From the NCBI RefSeq assembly GCF_000813725.1, contig NZ_JWLD01000023.1:11530-75529 (forward strand): a stretch of DNA of 64,000 bases. Reading direction: 5' to 3'. This stretch comes from Leisingera sp. ANG-Vp (lineage in GTDB: Bacteria; Pseudomonadota; Alphaproteobacteria; Rhodobacterales; Rhodobacteraceae). The position numbers were made by a program, and so were the translations under genes. The notes beneath the pieces were generated by a model. It did not search any database and was not told the origin of the DNA. It saw nothing but the letters and a program-made list of their open reading frames with translations. Each line of letters begins with the position of its first letter. Within the stretch, counting starts at the first letter, position 1. This document shows positions 8,773 to 16,697 of the stretch, piece after piece.

Positions 8773-10500
8773 TCAGGGGAGTTCGATTTGCAGTTGGCGA
8801 ACCTCGCCAGGCACGATGTCGAACGGTTCGATATGCGTCCGCTCACCCTCCACCTGGATCAACAGAGTGTATTTTCCTGCTGAGGCATATCCATGAAGTT
8901 TGGAAGATAGCGAGAAGCCTATGTTTTTGGCCAAGCTGCCGTCTTCATTGATCGGATTGAGCCACAAGCCATCAATCTTTCGCCCAGATTTTGAAGTGAT
9001 CTCGTACTCAAACCGCCCCACATTCAGGTTGAAAGGGCCCTTTGTCGTCCCACCGGCCTTTACTTCTACAGGGAACTCAATTGTGGCCCCACCGAGGAAC
9101 GATGGGGTGCGAAAATCAATCTCCAGATCGTATCGACCAGGCTTTGCAGCCATCGCAGGGCTTCCTTCCCCCACGGCTGCAGCCGTTTCAACCCCGGTTG
9201 AGGCGTCTCTCAACCGATAGAACATATTGCTGCGCCGAATTTCTCCACCGGCAAACAAGACGACATCCGGCTGGACATAACCGGTTCTGAGATCAAACTC
9301 ATACTCGGTTTCCTTGCCAGCAATAATCTCAATCTCGGCTTCACCTGTCACCGCTTTGTGGGCAACAGTGACCTTGTAGCGGCCTGCAGGCAGCCAGGTT
9401 TCCGCATTCGATGCGGCATTCTCGGCAATGACATCCTGCACTTGCCCGTCAATGATGGGAGCAAATCGATAAAGTATCGGATCCGCCGGGATAGATGTGT
9501 CATCGGTCGCAAAAGCAAAGAGCCGTGCCGCGCCGCCGTTCAGGTTCAGCGGGCTGATTTGCGCACCATCCTCGCCAATGGCTATCCGGCCTTTGCGCAC
9601 CAACACGCTGCTTTTGTAGCGGACTTCAACATCATATTCTCCCGGGGCGAGTTGGGGTGCGTCCGGGTAGATATCGCTTAACCCGTCATGCAATACCGTC
9701 TCCCCGTCACGAACGATCCACCGAAAGTCACCGGCTGTCGCTTCGCAACTTTCACAAAGTTTGGCAAAGAGTGTCAGGGAAGGCTCCGGTTCTGCTGGCA
9801 CGGCATCCGGAACAGGTACAGGTTTGGGCGGCACACTCGTGACCACTTCCAGCGTTTGCTTCAAAGCGTCCTGCAACTCATCTGCATTGTTAGCCCGGAA
9901 AAACAATCCGCCAGACTCCTCGGCAATACAGGCCAAGGCTTTGGATTCCTCTTCATTCACATCAAACCCGATTACATGAACATCAAAGCCAGGGTTCGAA
10001 TAGTTATAGGCATACGCCATAGCACATGGGTCACCCTCGCAGGTTTCCAATCCATCGCTGACCAAGACCACTTGAGGGTTAGCAACCTTGCCCTCAAAAG
10101 AATTTGCGGCAGTGAAAAGGCTTTGGGTAATTGGTGTTTTACCCCTCGGGGAAATCGACTGCACTTCTTCAATCAGCCGCCGGCGGTTCTCCGTGCCAGG
10201 CGTTGAGATCACTTCTATGTCGCGACAATCATTTTTGTTTCTGTGGCCATAAGCGACCAGACCTACAGGAATTTCCTCATCCCAGTCTTGGATGAGATCT
10301 GTCATGACCTCTTTAGCGATGGAGATTTTGGCGACGCCGTCAATTTGGCCCCACATTGAATTTGAACCATCAAGCACGAACATGACCTGGCTGTCGGCCC
10401 GCGTCGGCGCGGCACTCTGTGCAACAGAATGTGTTGCAATTGTGCTGCTTGCCAAAGTTACAATCCCTGCCGTGACGAAGTTCGATTGAAACACGATCAT
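8773..10500 (-). CDS. Secreted von Willebrand factor A domain protein
   Basis: 575 residues, exported by an N-terminal signal peptide (hydrophobic to about residue 28, cut near SVAQSA). Residues 38-215 form a vWA domain; the metal-ion adhesion site DxSxS is intact as D44-G-S-N-S48 in FVLDGSNSMWGQIDG. The remaining 350 residues look like repeated beta-sandwich modules (several YDVEV, YKVTV, YDLEI segments spaced about 90 residues apart), the sort that follow vWA in surface or periplasmic proteins. Function unknown; such proteins bind divalent metal and protein partners. By eye this gene is richer in A and T than its neighbours, which hints at transfer. Confidence 0.8.
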   Translation of the reverse strand: MIVFQSNFVTAGIVTLASSTIATHSVAQSAAPTRADSQVMFVLDGSNSMWGQIDGVAKISIAKEVMTDLIQDWDEEIPVGLVAYGHRNKNDCRDIEVISTPGTENRRRLIEEVQSISPRGKTPITQSLFTAANSFEGKVANPQVVLVSDGLETCEGDPCAMAYAYNYSNPGFDVHVIGFDVNEEESKALACIAEESGGLFFRANNADELQDALKQTLEVVTSVPPKPVPVPDAVPAEPEPSLTLFAKLCESCEATAGDFRWIVRDGETVLHDGLSDIYPDAPQLAPGEYDVEVRYKSSVLVRKGRIAIGEDGAQISPLNLNGGAARLFAFATDDTSIPADPILYRFAPIIDGQVQDVIAENAASNAETWLPAGRYKVTVAHKAVTGEAEIEIIAGKETEYEFDLRTGYVQPDVVLFAGGEIRRSNMFYRLRDASTGVETAAAVGEGSPAMAAKPGRYDLEIDFRTPSFLGGATIEFPVEVKAGGTTKGPFNLNVGRFEYEITSKSGRKIDGLWLNPINEDGSLAKNIGFSLSSKLHGYASAGKYTLLIQVEGERTHIEPFDIVPGEVRQLQIELP

Positions 10501-11055
10501 GCCCCCAAAATACTTAAATAAATCAACAATCTAGATATCTTCAGTTTGAGAGAATTTTCTTTTCCCAGGAGAAAATTAAGAAATTCAATCACGTTCGGGA
10601 ACCCCCGGTGAAATCACAATTTCGGAACACAGGATTGGATAGCGCACTTTCCGATGACGCGCTCCTATTGCGGCTTTGCAGATTGAGTGTGACTGACCCG
10701 CGAATTGAGACTTGGAGCCTAGGGGAGCGGCCCTGTCTCACGCTCGTTGCGTCTGTGGCTTCCCATCGACCCGCAATTCTGGCCCAGCTTGTCAGCACCT
10801 CTGGCTTTCCCGGCTAAGCATAAGGCAATTCTGTCCCGTTCTGCGGCCTGTCGTTTAGCGACCTGTCAACGGCTGCTTGGCGCCGCCCTTTGCCTTCTGC
10901 ATGAGGGAGCGCCTGCAATGTGGTCAGTGACCGCAAAGGGCTCTAAGCGCCAAATTGTAATGCCAGTACATGTGGGGCTCAGAAACCACTGGCCGGATCG
11001 CCTGCCTCATGATTAGCTATGCTCTGGCAGACATTTAACAGCCAGGAGGCGCTCC
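10501..11055. other. Intergenic region, no supported gene
   Basis: A/T-rich just upstream of the vWA gene (its promoter side), then GC-rich. Short open frames at 10608-10817 (+) and 10589-10798 (-) oppose each other and resemble nothing known. The last 20 bases carry the ribosome binding site (GGAGG) of the RidA-family gene. Confidence 0.5.
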
Positions 11056-12282
11056 ATGACCAGGCGGTACAGCTTTCCCGAGGGGCACTGGGACTGGCCC
11101 GTAAAGCTGACTCATCGTCATGCAGTGCGTGCGGGCGATATGGTCTTTACTGGCGGTCAGGTGGATCTGGATTCCCTGGGAACCGTACGCAACATCGGCG
11201 ATCTGGATGCCCAAGTGCGTAATTCGATGGCCTATACGCAGGATCTGCTGGCTGACCTTGGCGTCGGATTCACCGATCTGGTGCGGCTGGTGGTCTATTA
11301 CGTTGGCGGCGCGGATGACGAGGCCCGGCTGTTGGACCTGCTGGCCGGCATCATCGGGCCTGAGGTGAAACCGGTTGTCAATCTGATCAGCCTGCCCGAA
11401 CTCTGCTACCCTGGCATGCTGTGCGAAATCGAAGGTGTCGCCATGCGTGCTCCCGATGGCAGCGCATTGCCCCGCCGCAATTACCATCTCGATGACCTGC
11501 CGTTTTTGCCTCAGGCCTTCTCGCATGCGGTGGCATGCGGCGGCATGATCTTTACCGGAGACATGAGCGCCCGCTGCGCTGACGGATCTGTTGCCCATCC
11601 CGGAGATATCGTGGCGCAGACCCGGTTGATGATGGAGCGCCTCTCCCGCGCGCTTCAGGCTGCAGGAGCGGAGATGCAGGATGTGGTCAAGGTCAACACA
11701 TTCTACCTAGGCGACGGCACGGCGGAAGACTGGGAAATCTCTGCCCGCATCCGCGCCGGTTACTTCCGGGACCCCGGTCCGGCGCCCACAGGCATTCCGG
11801 TGCCGTCCTTTCCCCATGACGGGCTGACCACCCGCATCGCCGCCACCGCCTGCGCTCCCGGCGCGCGCCGTATCCGGCACGTCTGGCCCGGCGGGCATTG
11901 GAACTGGACCGCCGCGCTGCCTTACAAACACGGTGTCGCCTCCGGCCAGCTTATCCATGTGGGCGGCCAGGTGGCGCTGGATGCGCAGGCCAAGGTGCTG
12001 GAACCCGGCGACATGGTCGCCCAAACCCGTATCGCCATGGACAATGCGGCCCGCGTGCTGGAGGAATTCGGCGCCGCCCTGGACGATGTGGTCAAGGTCA
12101 CCACCTTCTATCAGGGCAATGCCTCGGCCGAAGCGCTGCACGAAAACCTGCTGATCCGCTCCAATTCCTACACCGCGCCCGGCCCTGCAACGACCGGTAT
12201 CCCGGTGCCCAATCTGGTCTACGAAGACATGGTGATCGAGATAGAGGTGATCGCGATGCTCGAGAACCATACGGAAGCTTGA
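11056..12282 (+). CDS. Three-domain RidA (YjgF/YER057c/UK114) family protein
   Basis: 408 residues made of three consecutive RidA-like domains: about 1-133, 137-270 and 275-405. Domains 1 and 3 both open with a PxGHWxW motif and DALTHRHAV/YKHGV-type start, then FTGGQVDLD or HVGGQVALD. RidA proteins are normally 130-residue trimers that hydrolyse 2-aminoacrylate and other enamine/imine intermediates. The catalytic arginine (Arg105 in E. coli RidA, in PARSC) is replaced in every domain: VVNLI, PTGIP and TTGIP. So it is not a standard deaminase; this fits the less known Rid4-7 groups. Start supported by GGAGG upstream. It may serve the imine-forming oxidase/reductase genes downstream. Confidence 0.85.
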   Translation: MTRRYSFPEGHWDWPVKLTHRHAVRAGDMVFTGGQVDLDSLGTVRNIGDLDAQVRNSMAYTQDLLADLGVGFTDLVRLVVYYVGGADDEARLLDLLAGIIGPEVKPVVNLISLPELCYPGMLCEIEGVAMRAPDGSALPRRNYHLDDLPFLPQAFSHAVACGGMIFTGDMSARCADGSVAHPGDIVAQTRLMMERLSRALQAAGAEMQDVVKVNTFYLGDGTAEDWEISARIRAGYFRDPGPAPTGIPVPSFPHDGLTTRIAATACAPGARRIRHVWPGGHWNWTAALPYKHGVASGQLIHVGGQVALDAQAKVLEPGDMVAQTRIAMDNAARVLEEFGAALDDVVKVTTFYQGNASAEALHENLLIRSNSYTAPGPATTGIPVPNLVYEDMVIEIEVIAMLENHTEA

Positions 12283-12830
12283 TCTCGCGTCACAAGATAC
12301 AGCCCCATTCTGAACAGCTTTGCATCCAGACCACTCCGCAAACGGTCCGAATTGGTTATGGCCCCTCAATCTCGGCAGCGAGGATTAAAAAGCCGAGCCG
12401 CTCAGAGACCGTTGAAATGGAGGCAAGCGAAACTCATTCCCCACTGCAGTTTTCTTTGAACCGGGGCGCGAACGCAAAAAAAACAGGACGAGCCACGTAC
12501 TGATCGGCGTTTGTTGCCGCCAGTCCACTTCCAGCCCCACATGCAAAGACGAATACCGTGTCAAATGTCCAGCGGGAGCTCAAAACCGTCCTGCGACAGT
12601 ATGTTCGTTTAAGTGGAAGGAGACATATTCTGAGCGGCAGTTAGATGGCAGGCTTGCTGAGTAGCGCCGTTTCCGGGCCCGCTATTCGAGGTGTTTAGCG
12701 TTGTCCAGAAGTCTAAACGTTGCAAGGGATGCCTCTGAAACAACAGTGTTCCGGCGTCTTTCAATTGCCAATCCGGCAAAAAGTTAGCCAGTCCGGGGCG
12801 GAGGCCGGCAACTTCCGGATTGTTCGAACC
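12283..12830. other. Intergenic region between convergent genes, nothing recognised
   Basis: Lies between the RidA-family gene and the 3' end of the DadA-like gene, which face each other. No coding frame here has both a ribosome binding site and recognisable content, and no strong terminator hairpin was found. Confidence 0.5.
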
Positions 12831-14069
12831 CTAAAACCTGTCCGGGCTGAAGGCACGGATTTCCTCGCTCAGCGGCCGCCCTGCAATGACGTCAGCAATG
12901 ATCCGTCCGGTGGTGGCTCCCAGCGTCAACCCGAGCTGACCATGACCAGTAGCAAGAGACACATTGGCCAGATTGACAGTTCTCCCGATTATTGGACGGG
13001 TGTCAGGGGTGAAGGGGCGGCGGCCCATGCGGCGGCTGTGATGGCGATCCTGCAGCCCTGGCAGAACGCGATGTGCGCGTTTGACCAGAACATCGGCCCG
13101 GCGCCATTTCGGGGCGGCGGCGAGGCTTGCAAACTCCACTGTCCCGGCAACCGCCAGCTCATTTTCATAAGGCGTGACGCCGAAACCGCCCGCCGGGTAG
13201 AAAACCGTGTGTTTCAGATCCAAGCCAGGATCCTGCAGGCCGGTCGAATACCCCATGACGCCTTCCAAACGAAGCTTGATTCCCAGATTTTTAGCGAGAG
13301 GTTTCGAGTGGGTGCCTGCCGCAATCACCACTTCATCGGCGGGCAGCAGCTGGCCATCAGCGGTTTCGACACCGGTCACCCGCGCACCGTCGCGCTGAAA
13401 ACCTTTGCACGCGAGTGGCAAAACCGTGCCCCCGCGTTGCACAAAGGCTTGCATCAGCTTTTTCACCAGCCGTTTGGGGTCGCTGACAAAGCTCCAATCT
13501 CGCAGAACCGCAGCGAATTTGAAATCGGTGGCAATGGCCGGTTCCATCTCATGGGCTTCCCGCCCGGAAATGTCGTCGATTGTGCAGCCGAGTTCACGCG
13601 CCAGATCAAAGGCGGCGCCCATGACCGCTTTGTCGCGCTCATCATCAAACAGCTTGATCACCGGGCGCTCCACCAACAGCTCCGGGGTTTCGATGTCTGC
13701 AAGCTGTGCTTTGAAGTCGGCGGTGGCGGCGAAGGTCAGCCGTGCCAGATCGGCAGCAATCGCCCGCATCCGGGAAGGCATTGAGTTGGCAGTGAAGCGG
13801 GCAAACCAGGGCAGCAGCCCCAGCGCAGACGCCGGACGCAGTGACAAGGGTGCCTCAGGGTCCAGCAGCCAGCCCGGCACTTTCATCAGCATGCCCGGCT
13901 GCGACAGCGGCACGATCTCTCCCACTGCAATGCAACCGCAAGAGGCCCAGCTGGCGCCTTCGCCTATCGGGCCGGGTTCCAGCACGGTGACGCTGTGGCC
14001 CTCGGCCTGCAGCGCCAGCGCACAGGAGATGCCGACAACACCGCCACCCGCAATCACGACCCGTTTCAT
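12831..14069 (-). CDS. DadA-like FAD-dependent amino acid dehydrogenase
   Basis: 412-residue flavoprotein of the DAO/DadA family, which oxidises D-amino (or cyclic/N-methyl) acids to imino acids and passes electrons to the respiratory chain. The FAD-binding motif is at the very N-terminus (VVIAGGGVVGISCALAL, GxGxxG followed by VLEPGP). A second DadA landmark, GEIVPLSQPGML, follows near residue 50, and FTPDTRPIIGRT with LATGHGQLGLTLG closes the FAD site near the C-terminus. Its ATG overlaps the stop of the upstream Ldh-family gene (ATGA), so they are coupled. Together the pair could invert an amino acid: oxidation to the imine, then reduction to the L-form. Substrate not known. Confidence 0.85.
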   Translation of the reverse strand: MKRVVIAGGGVVGISCALALQAEGHSVTVLEPGPIGEGASWASCGCIAVGEIVPLSQPGMLMKVPGWLLDPEAPLSLRPASALGLLPWFARFTANSMPSRMRAIAADLARLTFAATADFKAQLADIETPELLVERPVIKLFDDERDKAVMGAAFDLARELGCTIDDISGREAHEMEPAIATDFKFAAVLRDWSFVSDPKRLVKKLMQAFVQRGGTVLPLACKGFQRDGARVTGVETADGQLLPADEVVIAAGTHSKPLAKNLGIKLRLEGVMGYSTGLQDPGLDLKHTVFYPAGGFGVTPYENELAVAGTVEFASLAAAPKWRRADVLVKRAHRVLPGLQDRHHSRRMGRRPFTPDTRPIIGRTVNLANVSLATGHGQLGLTLGATTGRIIADVIAGRPLSEEIRAFSPDRF

Positions 14070-15088
14070 GCAGGCTGAGCCAGCTGGTTCAGCTGCGCGA
14101 GCAGCTCGGTGCTGACCTCAACGCCGCCGGCTTCTGCCGACGCGCGTTTCTTCAGCCGCCCGTCGCCGGGCACCCGGGCGGCGCCATTGCCCTCGATCTC
14201 GGCGCAAATGCGGGTGATGTAGTCGCCAAAGGCAGCATTCCCGAAGCGGCTTGGGTCAATGGCAATCAGGGTGGCGCCACCCTTGATGTTGAGGGCACCG
14301 AAGGACTCCCGCTCCTGATTGTCGACGGACAGGGTGCCGCCGGCCAGCGCCGCGCCCAGCACCTCGATCATAAAGGCAATCGCGGCGCCCTTGTGCTCGC
14401 CGAAGGGCAGCAGGCTGCGGGTTTCCAGAATGGCGTTCGGATCAGTGCTGGCATTGCCCTCGGGGTCCAGGCCGGCCGGGCGCGGCAAATCGTGGCCTTC
14501 AGCTGCCGCCATGCGGATATCCATCAGCGCCACCATCGAGGCCGCCTGGTCCCAGACCACAGGTTCAGCGCCCTCGCGCGGGCAGGCAAAGGACATCGGG
14601 TTGGTGCCGAACACCGGCTTGACGCCGCCCTGAGGCACCACCATCGACAGCGAGTTGATCACTGCCAGCGCCACCAGCCCCGCCTCGGCCAGCGGCTCGG
14701 TGTCAAAGCGCAGGCCGCCCAGGTGGTGGCAATTGGAACAGGTGAAGGCGGCAATGCCGTTCTCGCGAGCCAGGGCAATCAGCTCATCGCGCGCGGCGGC
14801 AGCAGCGATCTGGTAGTAACCGTTGTCCGCATCGCCGCGCAGCACGCCCGGTGCGATCTTTTCAACCGACGGCGCTGCGGCGCCATTGGCATAGCCCGAG
14901 GTAAAGCTTTGCGCATAGACCGGCAGCATCCGCAGCCCGTGGCTGCGCGGGCCGTCGCGTTCCGAGCAGGTGACGATATCGGCTATTACATCGCTGCCCG
15001 CCTCATCCATACCCGCGGCCACAAGGACAGACTTGGCCAAAGCCCGAACCTCGGCGAGTGAGAGCATTTTTGTCGAAGATGCGGTCAT
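14066..15088 (-). CDS. Ldh-family NAD(P)H oxidoreductase, probable piperideine/pyrroline-2-carboxylate reductase type
   Basis: 340 residues of the malate/L-lactate dehydrogenase 2 family (DpkA/YlbC/allD type), which are not Rossmann enzymes. Landmarks: SERDGPRSHGLRMLP with the conserved SHG near residue 53, the ALAVINSLSMVVPQGG and FGTNPMSFACP segments of the cofactor site, and LLPFGEHKGAAIAFMIEVL near residue 230. Members that sit beside DadA-type oxidases reduce delta-1-piperideine-2-carboxylate or delta-1-pyrroline-2-carboxylate to L-pipecolate or L-proline; that role is inferred from context. An alternative is a (S)-ureidoglycolate or sulfolactate dehydrogenase. Coupled to the DadA-like gene by a four-base overlap. 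Confidence 0.8.
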   Translation of the reverse strand: MTASSTKMLSLAEVRALAKSVLVAAGMDEAGSDVIADIVTCSERDGPRSHGLRMLPVYAQSFTSGYANGAAAPSVEKIAPGVLRGDADNGYYQIAAAAARDELIALARENGIAAFTCSNCHHLGGLRFDTEPLAEAGLVALAVINSLSMVVPQGGVKPVFGTNPMSFACPREGAEPVVWDQAASMVALMDIRMAAAEGHDLPRPAGLDPEGNASTDPNAILETRSLLPFGEHKGAAIAFMIEVLGAALAGGTLSVDNQERESFGALNIKGGATLIAIDPSRFGNAAFGDYITRICAEIEGNGAARVPGDGRLKKRASAEAGGVEVSTELLAQLNQLAQPA

Positions 15089-15121
15089 GGGCTCAAATCC
15101 TGTCCTTGTGTCGGGTCAAAG

Positions 15122-15137
15122 GGGCGCCTTGGCGCCC
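15122..15137. repeat. Short GC palindrome between mttB-like and ldh-like genes
   Basis: GGGCGCC, two bases, GGCGCCC: a seven-pair inverted repeat in the 56-base gap of the operon. It could form a small mRNA hairpin separating expression of the upstream methyltransferase from the downstream oxidoreductases. Confidence 0.35.
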
Positions 15138-15144
15138 GCTCGTG

Positions 15145-16671
15145 TCAGGCTTGGTACAGCGCGCGCTTTTTGGCAACAAATTCATCCAGCTTGCCGCGCT
15201 GATCCTCCGGCATCGGCGGCTGAACGTAGCTGTCCAGCATCCGCCGCGCCTCTTCGCGGCCCACCAGTTCCGCAGTCTTGGCGCCTTCGGCCTCCCACTG
15301 CTCAAAGCTGTCGTTGTTCTGCAGCGGGTTCATATGCATCGGGTTTTCGCGGGTATGATCAGTGCCGAGGAAATGGCCGCCGGGGCCGATCGCCGCGATA
15401 TCGCCCAAGAGCGCATCCAGGTTTTCTTCCTGCAAGCCGCTGAAGAACCGGTGGAAGTTCTCGAGCTGCAGCGTGTCCTGCACCCATTTCGAGTAGCTGA
15501 CCCCCAGCGCGCCTTCCAGAAAACCGGCCGAATGCACGATGTAGTTCGCCCCGCCCAGCAGCACCGGCCACATGGTGTTGGCGGTGTCGAACCCGGCCTG
15601 CATGTCCGGCGATTTCGAGCCGGTCCACATAGTGCAGGTCCGCCAGGGCACGCCGTAAAACCGCGCCATCTGTCCCACCAGCAGATTCATCAGCCCCGGC
15701 TCGGGCGAACCCATCATCGGGGCGCCGGTCTTCATCGAAACGCCCATGATCGCCACCCCCAGGACCATCGGCGCGCCGCGGCGGATGATCTGGCTGTAGG
15801 CCATGCCTGCGAGGCTCTCGGCGATCAGCAGCGCTACACCGCCCTGCGGGCTGGCAGGGGCCGAGGCGCCTGCCAGTACAAAAGGCGACAGCAGGCAGGG
15901 CTGGTTGGCCGACGCATAGACCCGCAAGGACTGCAGCATGGTCTCGTCCCAGACCAGCGGCGTGTTGCAGTTCAAAAGTGCCGCCAGCACCACGTTGCTG
16001 TCGACAAACTCCTCGCCGAAAACGATGCGGACCATCTCCACCGTGTCGCGCGCCGCCTGCTCCGACAAAACCGAGCCCTTGATCGGCTTGTCGGTCAGCG
16101 TCAGCGCCGCATGGACCAGTTCCAGATGGCGCTCCGGCACCGGCACGTCCTGCGGCTCCACCGGCAGGATGCCCGGCACCATCATCGACTGGCTCATCTG
16201 GCTCAGCTTGAAGAAGTTATGCGCATCCTCCAGCACCGAGGGGCGGCGGACGCCGTCCAGGTCATAGACAAAGGGCGCACCATAGGCGTTGGCAAAGACC
16301 GAGTGCCGTTTGCCCACCCGCAGCGAGCGTTCAGGGTTGCGGGCGGCATAGCCCCATTCCGAGGGCACCGAGGAGATCAGATCCATCAGCATATCGCGGC
16401 CGATGCGCACCCGCTCGCCCTGCACATCGGCGCCAGCGCGTTTCCAGTCCGCCAGCGCCACCGGGTCCCGGAATTCTATGCCGGTGGTCTCCAGGATCGT
16501 CATCGCCGCATTGTGGATCTTCTCCACCCCTTCCGGACCCAAGAGGTCAATGGGGCCTACCCGGCGGTTCAGCGCGGGCAGATAGACCGGGGCCGGGTTG
16601 GTGCGGGCTTTGACGCGCGCAGCCCGTCCGCCCCGGGCGCCGCGCGGCGCCCGTGTGTTCAGTTCCGTCAT
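15145..16671 (-). CDS. MttB-family (COG5598) corrinoid-type methyltransferase, non-pyrrolysine
   Basis: 508 residues of the trimethylamine methyltransferase family. True MttB reads through an in-frame UAG as pyrrolysine; this gene has no internal stop, so it belongs to the non-pyrrolysine branch, whose characterised anaerobic members demethylate quaternary amines (glycine betaine MtgB, proline betaine MtpB, carnitine MtcB). Recognisable segments are VEKIHNAAMTILETTGIEF near residue 50 and PMMGSPEPGLMNLLVGQMARF near residue 310. The first 28 residues are basic and disordered. The corrinoid protein and methyl-carrier transferase that such enzymes need are not in the window. It follows the dimethylglycine dehydrogenase-like gene by 26 bases. 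ATG at 16671 preceded by AGGAG. Confidence 0.88.
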   Translation of the reverse strand: MTELNTRAPRGARGGRAARVKARTNPAPVYLPALNRRVGPIDLLGPEGVEKIHNAAMTILETTGIEFRDPVALADWKRAGADVQGERVRIGRDMLMDLISSVPSEWGYAARNPERSLRVGKRHSVFANAYGAPFVYDLDGVRRPSVLEDAHNFFKLSQMSQSMMVPGILPVEPQDVPVPERHLELVHAALTLTDKPIKGSVLSEQAARDTVEMVRIVFGEEFVDSNVVLAALLNCNTPLVWDETMLQSLRVYASANQPCLLSPFVLAGASAPASPQGGVALLIAESLAGMAYSQIIRRGAPMVLGVAIMGVSMKTGAPMMGSPEPGLMNLLVGQMARFYGVPWRTCTMWTGSKSPDMQAGFDTANTMWPVLLGGANYIVHSAGFLEGALGVSYSKWVQDTLQLENFHRFFSGLQEENLDALLGDIAAIGPGGHFLGTDHTRENPMHMNPLQNNDSFEQWEAEGAKTAELVGREEARRMLDSYVQPPMPEDQRGKLDEFVAKKRALYQA

Positions 16672-16697
16672 GTCATGCTCCTGTGGCTAGGCCGGGC

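Noticed and set aside
10608-10817. Small plus-strand ORF upstream of the RidA gene
   Set aside because: An equally long minus-strand frame overlaps it; no ribosome binding site or family similarity.
11005-11055. Alternative RidA starts upstream of 11056
   Set aside because: GGAGG directly before ATG 11056 and the family-typical N-terminus decide the start.
15145-16671. Pyrrolysine-type MttB
   Set aside because: No in-frame amber codon and no pyl genes nearby; assigned to the non-pyrrolysine branch.
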